From NCBI GenBank assembly GCA_002722695.1, contig PBMS01000037.1, forward strand, positions 1 through 40,935: a stretch of DNA of 40,935 nucleotides, read 5' to 3'. The notes beneath the pieces are model-generated. The model did no database searches. It was not told the DNA's origin and was given only the letters and a program-made list of their open reading frames with translations. The translations under genes were made by a program, and so were the position numbers. Below are positions 24,455 to 32,653 of this stretch, one piece after another; within the stretch, counting starts at the first letter, position 1, and the number at the start of each line of letters is the position of its first letter. Source of the stretch: Methanobacteriota archaeon (GTDB lineage Archaea > Thermoplasmatota > Poseidoniia > Poseidoniales > Poseidoniaceae).

Positions 24455-25381
24455 GCGGTGGTAAACCACTGGCAAGGTCCCCAGTTCGGCCCATTCGTTG
24501 TACAGCATTGCCTTGATTTCATGCTGGGCTGCGTGCTGCCAGCGGCCTTTCCGGGTTCGTTCTGCCGTTCTTCCGGTCGGTGGGGCCGAAAAAATCGCTG
24601 CAGGCCCTTGAGCGGGCAGCGGGGCTCGACTCCAAGCGACCCCCCACAGCACCAACCACTGAGCAGGTGCGACCCCGAAATCCACCGGTTCTTCGGGTCG
24701 CTCAATCGCTGCTTTGACCTCGCGCTCTTGCAGGTCACCCACCGAGAGCCGAAACAGGGCGTTTGCCACACGACGGACCTGATTCCAGAGAAACGCCTCC
24801 CCTTTGATTTCAAACCCCATCAGCCGGTCGCCATCCATCCATGGTTGGGCGTCAAGAATCGTTCGAATCGGATTTTTTCCCTCCTCGAGTCGGGCGAAGT
24901 TTCGGGCATCGTAGGTCCCAACGAACATCGACAGCCACCGACGAAACGTCTCATGGTCGGGTTCGTCCCAGTATTCCATGGCCTCTAGGCGATATCGGTA
25001 CACACGATGCAGCGCCAATCTGGGATTAAAATCGGCTTCGACCTCCTCCACCGTGAGGAAGGCGATGGTGCCGTCCAAACGATCGTCCACCGCTCGAATC
25101 ATTTTCCTGGGGGACAAGGCTGCCCAGAGATCCCGTTCCAAATCGACGATGCCTCCGTTGATGCGGACATGAACGCCTGCGTCGGTTCGACTGGAGAGGA
25201 TTAGCAGTTGATCCTCAGCAGGTCCCGTTAGCCACTTGAGCGAACGAAAGACTCGAATCAATTCACCTTGAACGGTGCGGACATCGGGTTGAATTTGACT
25301 GCCGTGGTACCCATCTCCGAGGTAGCCGATCCGGAAAAATAACCGAACCTTCTCGGTCAGTGGACCATCTCCTTCACTCAT
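24446..25381 (-). CDS. truA: tRNA pseudouridine(38-40) synthase TruA
   Basis: Modifies uridines in the anticodon arm of tRNAs. The 311-residue length is slightly long for the family. It has the YLGDGYHGSQIQP opening (residues 20-32), the catalytic Asp67 in SSRTDAGVH, the RVYRYR strand and the GEAFLWNQVRR segment of the second half-domain. A C-terminal extension of about 50 residues after the core is basic. The start overlaps the upstream TPR-like gene by 8 bp and the end overlaps ribK by 9 bp. Confidence 0.92.
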   Translation of the reverse strand: MSEGDGPLTEKVRLFFRIGYLGDGYHGSQIQPDVRTVQGELIRVFRSLKWLTGPAEDQLLILSSRTDAGVHVRINGGIVDLERDLWAALSPRKMIRAVDDRLDGTIAFLTVEEVEADFNPRLALHRVYRYRLEAMEYWDEPDHETFRRWLSMFVGTYDARNFARLEEGKNPIRTILDAQPWMDGDRLMGFEIKGEAFLWNQVRRVANALFRLSVGDLQEREVKAAIERPEEPVDFGVAPAQWLVLWGVAWSRAPLPAQGPAAIFSAPPTGRTAERTRKGRWQHAAQHEIKAMLYNEWAELGTLPVVYHRSQ

Positions 25382-25892
25382 CAGCGTTCAGCGCCGACAC
25401 GGCTTCTTCGGTGGAAAAGCCGAGCGCACCAACCGCCCATTCGAGGGCCTGCTTGAGCCAGGGTTGAATCATGGGAGCCTGACGGCTGGGGTCCATCACC
25501 TCAATGGCGTCCACCAGATTTCTGCTGGCCGTGAAGAGGACCTCATCGACGGGAATGTCTTCAAGTTCAAGGCGTCGAGCGTAGCGCTGGAATTCCTTGA
25601 CCGCCACCGGGATACGGCGGCATTCGAGGGCGAAGGATGCAAAATCGGCGATGTATTCCATGTTGTCCTCGTCGAGTTCCATGGCTTTCTTGTAAGCGTT
25701 CATGATTTTACGACCGGCGATCACGTCGTCTTGAGCTTCCATGTTCTTCATGTTGGCAAACTCGGCCCACATGTGGTGGAGTTCAGGGACGTCGGCGTTG
25801 CTTTGTATCTTGTCTTCGAGGTCCGCAAGCGCACCGTCAATGTCGCCTTCTCGAAACAGGTGAATGGGTTTCTCCAACAACGCTTCAACCAT
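25374..25892 (-). CDS. TPR-like helical repeat protein
   Basis: A 172-residue, all-helical acidic protein. Segments around residues 14-28 (FREGDIDGALADLED) and 68-100 show the spacing of tetratricopeptide repeats, so it probably acts as a protein-binding scaffold; no exact family is recognised. It overlaps the start of truA by 8 bp and is thus co-translated with it. Unlike most first genes here, its ATG is preceded by GGAG 8 nt upstream and the AT-rich TTCAAAAG box is 41 nt away, which would allow a short leader. Confidence 0.6.
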   Translation of the reverse strand: MVEALLEKPIHLFREGDIDGALADLEDKIQSNADVPELHHMWAEFANMKNMEAQDDVIAGRKIMNAYKKAMELDEDNMEYIADFASFALECRRIPVAVKEFQRYARRLELEDIPVDEVLFTASRNLVDAIEVMDPSRQAPMIQPWLKQALEWAVGALGFSTEEAVSALNADE

Positions 25893-25925
25893 GGTATCTT
25901 CTCCAACCTGCGCTGCGCCAGCGGC

Positions 25926-25933
25926 CTTTTGAA
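25926..25933 (-). promoter_or_regulatory. TATA-like box of the TPR-truA unit
   Basis: TTCAAAAG on the minus strand starts 41 nt before the ATG at 25892. With standard spacing this gives a leader of about 12 nt containing GGAG. Confidence 0.3.
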
Positions 25934-25956
25934 GGCTCGCTCCAACACCACTGCTC

Positions 25957-27012
25957 TCAAGCTTCGGATTCGTCTGCGTTGTTCAACGCGCTCTTGATGT
26001 CTTCAAGCATGTTTGATTGAGAATGTTTGCGATGCATTTCGTTCAGCATCATTTTGACATCTTCCCACTTTCGAATTTTGTAGAAGCAGTGGCGCGGGTC
26101 ATGGTCGACCCGGCGTGTGGTTCGCTGGTAGGTGAGGAAGGCGAACATGGAACGGAGCACCCCTTTTCTCACCTTGTCGGCTGTCGAGTCGTCTCCACTG
26201 GTGGTGCTTCCTCCGGCCAACCCTGAGGCTCCAGCGCCAACGCCGACGGATTCTTCAACCAAACCCACCCCGGAATCGGTCATGATGGTCACCGTTGCAT
26301 AGCCCAACAGTGTGCCCATTGGGGTTCGCTCAACCATCACCTCTGAAATGCGGTCAAACAAGATTCGCCGGTGGGACCGAGACAACAAAAACGCATGCTG
26401 GAATATGATGGCGTTTGTTGTTATGGCGTATGAGAAACTGCGCTGATATTTGTACGTAAACGCCCAAAACACCACGAGGAACATCAGGCCGGAAATGAAG
26501 TAGTTGTAGGTGTCTGGGAGAAACGGGATCTCAAATGCGCCATCGGCTGCTCCAAACCACCCTGCTATTGTGCTGATCAGGTTGTCAATCGTGATGACGA
26601 CCGGTAGGAAAGTGATCAGTAAGAGGGAAACGGTGACCCACTTGCCGGAGGTTGAGATGTTGAGCATTCTGTTGGCCCACACAAGAAAACACATGACCAG
26701 AACAAAACCAACCGGAAGCGTTTCCCAATTCGTGAGCTCGATCAAGGTCGCAGTGAGTTTCAGTAAGATGGAAGCGTCGTCTGCCGGGTCGATGCCGTTT
26801 TGAAACAGCATGTGGACACCGAACACCAGAGCGCCAAGGATGTACATGCCGAGGAACGCAAGGGTGCTCGGTCGTGCCTCACCGTTTTCGAGGATTTCTT
26901 CGCCTGAAATCAACCGGTATTTTTCACGATTTGCATCGCCTTGGCCACCGGTTTGTTTGACATCTTGGGTCGCCTCTCCCGTCGCTTCTTGGACGGCTTC
27001 TTCGTCGGTCAC
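25957..27012 (-). CDS. Multi-span membrane protein with bacterial-type PH domain (YdbS/DUF304-like)
   Basis: A 351-residue protein. An acidic N-terminus (about 45 residues) is followed by four membrane spans near 49-70, 99-117, 125-145 and 173-192. A PH-like domain (about 195-330) then follows: the YAITTNAIIF strand, SHRRILFDRISEVMVERTP and the GYATVTIMTDSG strand are typical of the bPH_2 / YdbS group. A glycine-rich loop of about 25 residues (255-280) interrupts the domain. Function unknown. GTG start with GAGG 8 nt upstream. Confidence 0.7.
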   Translation of the reverse strand: MTDEEAVQEATGEATQDVKQTGGQGDANREKYRLISGEEILENGEARPSTLAFLGMYILGALVFGVHMLFQNGIDPADDASILLKLTATLIELTNWETLPVGFVLVMCFLVWANRMLNISTSGKWVTVSLLLITFLPVVITIDNLISTIAGWFGAADGAFEIPFLPDTYNYFISGLMFLVVFWAFTYKYQRSFSYAITTNAIIFQHAFLLSRSHRRILFDRISEVMVERTPMGTLLGYATVTIMTDSGVGLVEESVGVGAGASGLAGGSTTSGDDSTADKVRKGVLRSMFAFLTYQRTTRRVDHDPRHCFYKIRKWEDVKMMLNEMHRKHSQSNMLEDIKSALNNADESEA

Positions 27013-27079
27013 GTTCAGTCCTCAATCTCCTTTGGTACGGGGTAAGGGAAATAACTTCCCCTCCAAGGGCACCTGAAAT

Positions 27080-28276
27080 TCAGTGAAGGACGCCCCATGC
27101 GTGCTCGGCGTTGCCTCGGGCCCACCCGTAATCGCGCCGCGTACGCTTGCCAAATTCGTCTTTGATTTCAAGACGAGTGAGCGACAGCGGATATTCGTTG
27201 TAGGTGAGGTGGGACCACAGACCACCTCGGGTGGGTTGGTCAAAATGCCAATTTGCCCGCTCCACGGCCTTGACGGTGAACTTGATGCTCGTTCGGCCGT
27301 TCCACATGTGGACGTTGAACATCGGTAGAGGCGCTCCCGGGCTGTTCCCGTGGGAACCCTCCAAGCGTTTCGATGCCAATTTCTCCACCTTGACACGTGC
27401 GAATCGCTCCGTGCGCTGGTTCATGGCATCGTGGAACAACCCGCCTTGGGACAGCGCGATGTGCTGGATGTCTCGACGTTTCCACGGTCGCGGTGTTCGG
27501 GCGGTCATGGTCGGGGAAAGGTGAGGAAGGAACCAATCCATGTAGGAGCCGTCTTCGAAGTGAAGAACGCCCCAGTACCACGGCGGCGAAGGTGCTTGAA
27601 CGCACACCTTTTGGAAATAAGCGCTGCCGGTGACGGGTTGACCGTCGATCGTTCCACCGACCTTTGCACCGTGCACTCGGAGAATGTCGTAGCCCATTCC
27701 TCCGGCGTAGGTTGCGGTGGATGGTCGGGCCACGGACATCGCGGGATTCCACGGAGACATCGTGAGTGCCATTTGTTTGGGTGCACCTTCCGAAACCGGG
27801 ATTTTATCCCCCTTCAAGTTGAGCCAAAACGAGGTCTTGTCGGTGTGGAGGCCCATCGACAAATCGTCGGGGAGCAACGGCACGACGGCGCCACCGCCAT
27901 CTCCGCCGCCCTGTTTTGGCCAGGCAGGGTGTGCATCGTCCATCGCAATCATGTCGCAGGTGCGCTTGATGTAGGGCTCGTGCATCCGCTGACCGTCGAA
28001 CCACCAAGCACAAACCATGCCGTCGATCAGCATTCCACCGTGCTCATCAAACCCCGGCCGACCGCTCGGCGTCCATGGCGTTCCGTTGACTTCGACTCGG
28101 TCGTTGTCCTTGGTGGACCAGAGAACCATGAGTTGTTTTCCCCATTCTTCCCCCTCCGGATCGTCGATCATGACCAACCACCACCACCAATCCCATGTCA
28201 GATGCCAAAGGGGTTCTCGGACGCCGAGGCGCCACATGGTGGAAAAGTCGCCCTCGAAGGTGTCCGTTGTGCTCAT
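27080..28276 (-). CDS. Tryptophan-rich beta-structured protein, possibly AttH/CrtC lipocalin-like
   Basis: A 398-residue protein with many tryptophans and alternating short strands but no membrane span or signal peptide. The segment around residues 210-250 (GSAYFQKV, PPWYWG, HFEDGSYMDWF) loosely resembles the AttH/CrtC lipocalin-like hydratase fold; this is only a visual similarity. Shine-Dalgarno GAGGTGG (28281-28287, minus strand) lies 4 nt before the ATG, and the gene is 9 bp after the second ABC permease. It is therefore the last gene of the ABC operon and may act on the transported or membrane substrate. Confidence 0.5.
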   Translation of the reverse strand: MSTTDTFEGDFSTMWRLGVREPLWHLTWDWWWWLVMIDDPEGEEWGKQLMVLWSTKDNDRVEVNGTPWTPSGRPGFDEHGGMLIDGMVCAWWFDGQRMHEPYIKRTCDMIAMDDAHPAWPKQGGGDGGGAVVPLLPDDLSMGLHTDKTSFWLNLKGDKIPVSEGAPKQMALTMSPWNPAMSVARPSTATYAGGMGYDILRVHGAKVGGTIDGQPVTGSAYFQKVCVQAPSPPWYWGVLHFEDGSYMDWFLPHLSPTMTARTPRPWKRRDIQHIALSQGGLFHDAMNQRTERFARVKVEKLASKRLEGSHGNSPGAPLPMFNVHMWNGRTSIKFTVKAVERANWHFDQPTRGGLWSHLTYNEYPLSLTRLEIKDEFGKRTRRDYGWARGNAEHAWGVLH

Positions 28277-28285
28277 ATCGCCACC

Positions 28286-29584
28286 TCATTCGATTTCTTT
28301 GGACTTGAACAGCGTGCTTCCCAACAACCAGCACGCAACAGCTTGGAACACCAGCACGAGCACGGAGACCACGACGGTGCCCAATGCGCCGAGGCCGAGC
28401 CCCGGTGTTGACCAGAACACGTTCAGCGCCTCGGCCCCTTCAAGCGCTTCGTTACCTCCGCCCCACAACCCCATCTGGATGAGCAAGGGTGTGTCCTGCC
28501 AGGCCATGGCTGCCCCCGCATCGACGATGTTCATGGCCCAACCGATGACGGAAAAGCGGAGGATGGCTGCATCGGGTGCGCCCAAGGTGGTCAGAATCAT
28601 GCCGAGTTCCCACGCTGCAAAAGGAAGTGCGAGGACCATCCCGTGCTTCCACATCACTCCAAGGGTGCAAAACAACATCCCGTACACCGTGATGGCGAGG
28701 ATGGACGCTAGCCAAACCGACATCCAAACCCCGAGGTCCTCAAATCGGTACAGGCCGTCGCCGGGTCCCATCAACCCGGCAACCAACGCCAAGGCGGCGA
28801 TAAGTGCGGTGAGGTAGGTCCATGCCAGTGCATAGAACCCCAGCAAACGGTACAAAAACACCTCCCCGCGGGCGATGGGTTTAGCGAGCATAAAATGCAT
28901 CGTGCCGGAGGTCATTTCGTTCCGAATGAGTCCGGTGGCCATGAACAGAGGAACGAAGATTCCGATCAAGAACACGACGCCCAGTTTCCCAATCGCAAGG
29001 ACAAAACTGCGGTGAATGGCCTCAAGAGCGTACGCTTCGTCGTCCGGGTCTTCGTCAACATTCCCGTCACTCTCAATCGTGAACGTTCCCTGACCGTAGC
29101 GGTCAGCTCGGATTTGAATGTCGCACGGCACGCCGTTTCCGTTGGCGTCCTTTTGAGATTCCGTCCTGCGCTCTGTATCGCAATCACCGTTGTCGTCAAC
29201 ACCAACGCTGCCTTCCTCCAAGGCGTCCCAGTCAAAGTCGTCTTCGTTGATCCAATCGCTTGCGTCGTCCGCAGCGATGGGCGGGTCGAACAGCCCGGGG
29301 TGGTCCAACGGGTCGAAGATGTTGGTGCCGTGCATCTGCTCTTGCCCGTTGGGATAGCCGTCGTTGTCCCAGTCGTAGGAATCGCCATCGTTGTCCACGG
29401 CTTCGTAGTCCCGCGTCATGGCGTCCACGTAGAACATGGTCAAGACGCCCATGGCGGCAACGCCGACCAGCAAGACCACCCACGTCGAAAGCCGTTTTCG
29501 TTGCTGTCGGAGGGTGAACTCACCGATGGCCAGGGCCTTGCGGTCCATGCCGCTCCAGAGGCTGGGAAGATTGCTGCTCGCCAT
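28286..29584 (-). CDS. ABC-2 type permease with calcium-loop-rich external insert
   Basis: A 432-residue membrane protein. The first span (about residues 34-53) is followed by an external loop of about 140 residues and then five or six spans (from about 196 to the end). The loop holds Asp/Asn-rich calcium-loop motifs: DNDGDSYDWDNDG at 64-76 with a GTNIFDP end resembling thrombospondin type 3 repeats, and DANGNGVPCD at 146-155 resembling an excalibur motif, with Cys135 and Cys154 positioned to pair. The permease core matches ABC-2 transporters (SGTMHFMLAKPI segment). The ATG overlaps the stop of the partner ATPase by one base (TGATG). Confidence 0.8.
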   Translation of the reverse strand: MASSNLPSLWSGMDRKALAIGEFTLRQQRKRLSTWVVLLVGVAAMGVLTMFYVDAMTRDYEAVDNDGDSYDWDNDGYPNGQEQMHGTNIFDPLDHPGLFDPPIAADDASDWINEDDFDWDALEEGSVGVDDNGDCDTERRTESQKDANGNGVPCDIQIRADRYGQGTFTIESDGNVDEDPDDEAYALEAIHRSFVLAIGKLGVVFLIGIFVPLFMATGLIRNEMTSGTMHFMLAKPIARGEVFLYRLLGFYALAWTYLTALIAALALVAGLMGPGDGLYRFEDLGVWMSVWLASILAITVYGMLFCTLGVMWKHGMVLALPFAAWELGMILTTLGAPDAAILRFSVIGWAMNIVDAGAAMAWQDTPLLIQMGLWGGGNEALEGAEALNVFWSTPGLGLGALGTVVVSVLVLVFQAVACWLLGSTLFKSKEIE

Positions 29585-30573
29585 CAGACCTCACCGCCTG
29601 CGAGGTAGTGGAGTAGGGATTCAAGGTCGTCGTCAGGGTTGTCGATCAGGTGCACGTTGTGGCCGTTCTCGACGATTAATCGGGGCAATTCTGCATGCAT
29701 CTGACCGAAATGGTAGGTCTGGATGAGCAATTCCGTCTCGTTTGGGAAACTGACGCCGAACACGGCTGGGTGGCTCAGGATATCTTTCGCCAGGGACCGG
29801 GCGTCGTCGCCCACGATACGAATGGTGTGAGGGATTTCATCGAGACGCTCACGAATGGCGTGCAGGTTGCCCAAGGCCACCAATTTCCCCTGGTGGAGAA
29901 TAACGATTTGTTCAGTGATGCGCTCAATTTCGCTGAGGATGTGGCTGCTCACAAGCACGGTGCGACCCAGCTTTCCAAGTTCACGAATGACGTTCATGAT
30001 GGTGGTTCGTGCCAGCGGGTCGCACCCTTGTAGGGGCTCGTCAAGAACGATCAGCTCCGGATCGTTAACCAGGGCGTGGGCGATTTTCGTCCGCTGACGC
30101 ATGCCCTTGGAAAAACGACCGATTTCCTTGTTGGCGACGTCGCTCAATCCAACGAAATCGAGGACGCGAGCGGCCTCGGTTTTCGCTTCACTCCGAGTCA
30201 TTCCGTGCAGGCGGGCAAAGGTGCTCACAAACTCCAGGGCCGTCATCCAGTCGTGCATCTTCTCGTGCTCGGGCACAAAGCCAACTTTCGCGTACGGAGA
30301 CGGGTTCTTCCAGGGGTCAACACCGAAGAGTTTCACTTCACCTGCGCTCGGGCGAAGTTTCCCCATCAGGAGTTTGAACAGCGTTGATTTGCCCGCTCCG
30401 TTCATCCCTAAAATTCCGGTGACACCTCCGCTAAGTCCCAGCGTCACGTTGCTCAGGGCGTGAATTCGGCCGTAGGATTTTGAGACGCCGTTGAAGTACA
30501 CGACCGGTGCGGCCGGTGCGTTGGGTGCAGGCGTGGGTTCCCCCGCCCCTTGCTGGGTGAAGTCGGGCATCAT
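29584..30573 (-). CDS. ABC transporter ATP-binding protein (second pair)
   Basis: A 329-residue ATPase. Walker A GMNGAGKST is at 56-64; the signature is the degenerate FSKGMRQ; Walker B LIVLDEP is followed by QGCDP in place of the usual xGLDP, and the H-loop lies in SSHIL. A proline/alanine-rich N-terminal extension of about 22 residues precedes the domain, and about 90 residues follow it. The frame is open upstream to 30666, but the ATG at 30573 has GGAGGTGA upstream and overlaps the preceding permease stop by four bases. It probably powers the permease at 28286. Confidence 0.88.
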   Translation of the reverse strand: MMPDFTQQGAGEPTPAPNAPAAPVVYFNGVSKSYGRIHALSNVTLGLSGGVTGILGMNGAGKSTLFKLLMGKLRPSAGEVKLFGVDPWKNPSPYAKVGFVPEHEKMHDWMTALEFVSTFARLHGMTRSEAKTEAARVLDFVGLSDVANKEIGRFSKGMRQRTKIAHALVNDPELIVLDEPLQGCDPLARTTIMNVIRELGKLGRTVLVSSHILSEIERITEQIVILHQGKLVALGNLHAIRERLDEIPHTIRIVGDDARSLAKDILSHPAVFGVSFPNETELLIQTYHFGQMHAELPRLIVENGHNVHLIDNPDDDLESLLHYLAGGEV

Positions 30574-31583
30574 TCCCGGGTCACCTCCATGGAAGCCACA
30601 CGGGAAGCCAGGACGTAGAGTGCGACGGCGTTCATGGCGATCAGGGCCACCAAGGAATAGGTCCACGAATATTGATCGTAGGTCGTTTGGGTTCCGATGA
30701 TGGCCTGTCCGACGTGGGCCACGCAGTCGTATGGAGAGATGAGATAGAGGAGTTCTCGGTCAAAGAGATTCTTGACGATGCTCGCCAGTGTTTTGGTGCC
30801 GAAGACAATGGCCAGCAGTCCGATGCCGGGGAAGAACCGCCCGGTGGACACACTTGACAGGCTGAGCCCGATGCTGGTGTAGGTGATGATGAGCAAGGCA
30901 CCGGCCAGCATGCCGGCGAGGAACATTGGAAAGATGTCGACCATCCAAGCCCAGCCCCTGCCGTACGCCACCACCTCGGCGAGGAAGTAAAGCACGTAGG
31001 TGATGAGCACAACAATGGCTTGTATCATGGCGACCGAGAGGAATTTCATGCCCACGTAGTCAAACCTCGAGACGGGGCGGGAAAAATAGAGCGCGGACGT
31101 ACCGTGCTGACGGTCTTCGGAGATGACACCACCCACCAACAAGGCCGCAACGATGGGGTAATACAGGACATTGCGGGGGAAGAAGCCCAGGACGTGTCCG
31201 TACAGGTTATCCCGACTGACACCAAAGAGTGCGTGGAATTCTGCACTTCCAACCAACCCGGAAAGCAGGGTCATGCCCGCATCAGCCAGCGAGGCAAGAA
31301 ACGCAATGAGAATGAAGATCCGGGTCGGCATGGTCCACGGTCGGTGGCCTTTTCTGAACACACCCAAAAGGTGATGCCTTAGAATGGACCAGTTTCGCAT
31401 CCAGCGAGGGTTGAGTTGTCCGGACCAAGGTGTGTAGCGCTGCTCGAAAATCTCCCCGCTTTGCGCTGTGTTTGCAGTTTGTGCTTGCTCGGGATGTTCG
31501 TCGCCTGTGTTGGCCCCCCACGCCACGTCCATCCGGCCCTGTCCGGTGACGGGGGCCTCGGCTGTTCTTTCCTCGTCGCTCAT
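30570..31583 (-). CDS. ABC-2 type permease (first pair)
   Basis: A 337-residue membrane protein with a cytoplasmic N-terminal region of about 85 residues that is partly disordered and then six hydrophobic spans. The EDRQHGTSALYFSRPVSR segment between the second and third spans is the conserved cytoplasmic element of ABC-2 permeases. Unlike its partner at 28286 it has no large external insert. The ATG at 31583 overlaps the upstream ATPase stop by four bases, with GGGAGGTGG about 6 nt before it. Confidence 0.85.
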   Translation of the reverse strand: MSDEERTAEAPVTGQGRMDVAWGANTGDEHPEQAQTANTAQSGEIFEQRYTPWSGQLNPRWMRNWSILRHHLLGVFRKGHRPWTMPTRIFILIAFLASLADAGMTLLSGLVGSAEFHALFGVSRDNLYGHVLGFFPRNVLYYPIVAALLVGGVISEDRQHGTSALYFSRPVSRFDYVGMKFLSVAMIQAIVVLITYVLYFLAEVVAYGRGWAWMVDIFPMFLAGMLAGALLIITYTSIGLSLSSVSTGRFFPGIGLLAIVFGTKTLASIVKNLFDRELLYLISPYDCVAHVGQAIIGTQTTYDQYSWTYSLVALIAMNAVALYVLASRVASMEVTRE

Positions 31584-32590
31584 GAACCGCCACCTCCCAT
31601 TGATTCGGGCGCATCAACCCGACGCGCTTCAGCGGGGGATCTCAGCAGGTCGTCGCTCGATTTGACGCTGTAGCCAAGGTTGTCCATGATGGCGAGGAAC
31701 AAGTCCTCCAGCGAGGCTTCGTATTCGTGCATGCGGCGGATTTGTGCACCCACATCGGCCGCAGCTTGGAGAATTCGCGTGGTGGTGTGGTCCTGCGTAT
31801 GAGCGATTCGCATCACGCGCCCTTCGCGGCGAACACGGAAGCCTTGGTCGGTCAAGCGTTCCTCGAGGGGAGTGGCTCCGCCCCATACGTGAATCTCGAT
31901 CTCCCTGTCGATGGCCTTGAGATCCTCTATTTTTCCCTGAGCAGCCAAGGTCCCTTTGTGCAGCAAAATGATGTTTTCACACACCCGCTCGACGTCTTCC
32001 ATCAGGTGGCTGGCCATCAGAACCGATCGCTGAGCGTCGTTGACCATCGTGTTGAGCGTGCTGATCATGAACTCCCTCGCTTTCATGTCCAATCCGTTCG
32101 AAGGTTCATCCGCAATCAACAAGTCTGGATCGTGGATGATGGCGCATGCCAATTTTGTCGCCTGCTTCATTCCTGTGGAAAAACTCCCTATTTCTCGATA
32201 GCGCTGCTCACCAATCCCAACGAATTGGAGAGCTTCATGAGCGCGATTCATCGCAACGGTCGGGTTCATCCCGAGCAGTTCCCCCGAGTATCGAACCTGA
32301 TGAATGGCGTCCATGTCAGGGTTGAGGGCATCGTACTCGGGCATGTATCCAATGCGCTGACGAATCTCAACGCCCTGAGTCCGAATGTCATAACCGAGCA
32401 CGGATCCCTCCCCCGATGTGGCCTGAATCAAGCCCAGAACGGTCTTCAGAAACGTGGACTTTCCGGCCCCGTTTTGACCCAGCAGGCCGGTCGCTCCCTG
32501 CGGGATGCTGATGTTCAATTTGTCCAGCGCCACGTGCGGGCCGTAGGACTTGGATAGCTCCTTGGTATGGATGACAGGTTCATCCGACAT
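31580..32590 (-). CDS. ABC transporter ATP-binding protein (first pair)
   Basis: A 336-residue ATPase. Walker A GQNGAGKST is at 38-46, the signature is FSTGMKQ near 137-143 (degenerate LSGGQ), Walker B LLIADEP is at 157-163 with Glu162, and His195 is the H-loop. About 110 residues follow the ATPase domain, including an AxxxxLEDLFL-like element common in CcmA/NatA-type ATPases. First gene of the operon ATPase-permease-ATPase-permease-beta protein, each joined by one- or four-base overlaps apart from the last. No clear promoter octamer is seen in the 63-bp gap behind tgtA, so read-through from tgtA is possible. Confidence 0.9.
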   Translation of the reverse strand: MSDEPVIHTKELSKSYGPHVALDKLNISIPQGATGLLGQNGAGKSTFLKTVLGLIQATSGEGSVLGYDIRTQGVEIRQRIGYMPEYDALNPDMDAIHQVRYSGELLGMNPTVAMNRAHEALQFVGIGEQRYREIGSFSTGMKQATKLACAIIHDPDLLIADEPSNGLDMKAREFMISTLNTMVNDAQRSVLMASHLMEDVERVCENIILLHKGTLAAQGKIEDLKAIDREIEIHVWGGATPLEERLTDQGFRVRREGRVMRIAHTQDHTTTRILQAAADVGAQIRRMHEYEASLEDLFLAIMDNLGYSVKSSDDLLRSPAEARRVDAPESMGGGGS

Positions 32591-32653
32591 GGTTCTCTCC
32601 GTTGCTGGGTGGGTGAAGACGACTCATGAAGGCTTGGGGTGATTCGTTGACGC

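Noticed and set aside
30574-30666. Longer N-terminus of the second ABC ATPase starting at 30666
   Set aside because: It would overlap the upstream permease by about 97 bp; the ATG at 30573 has a strong GGAGGTGA and the usual four-base overlap.
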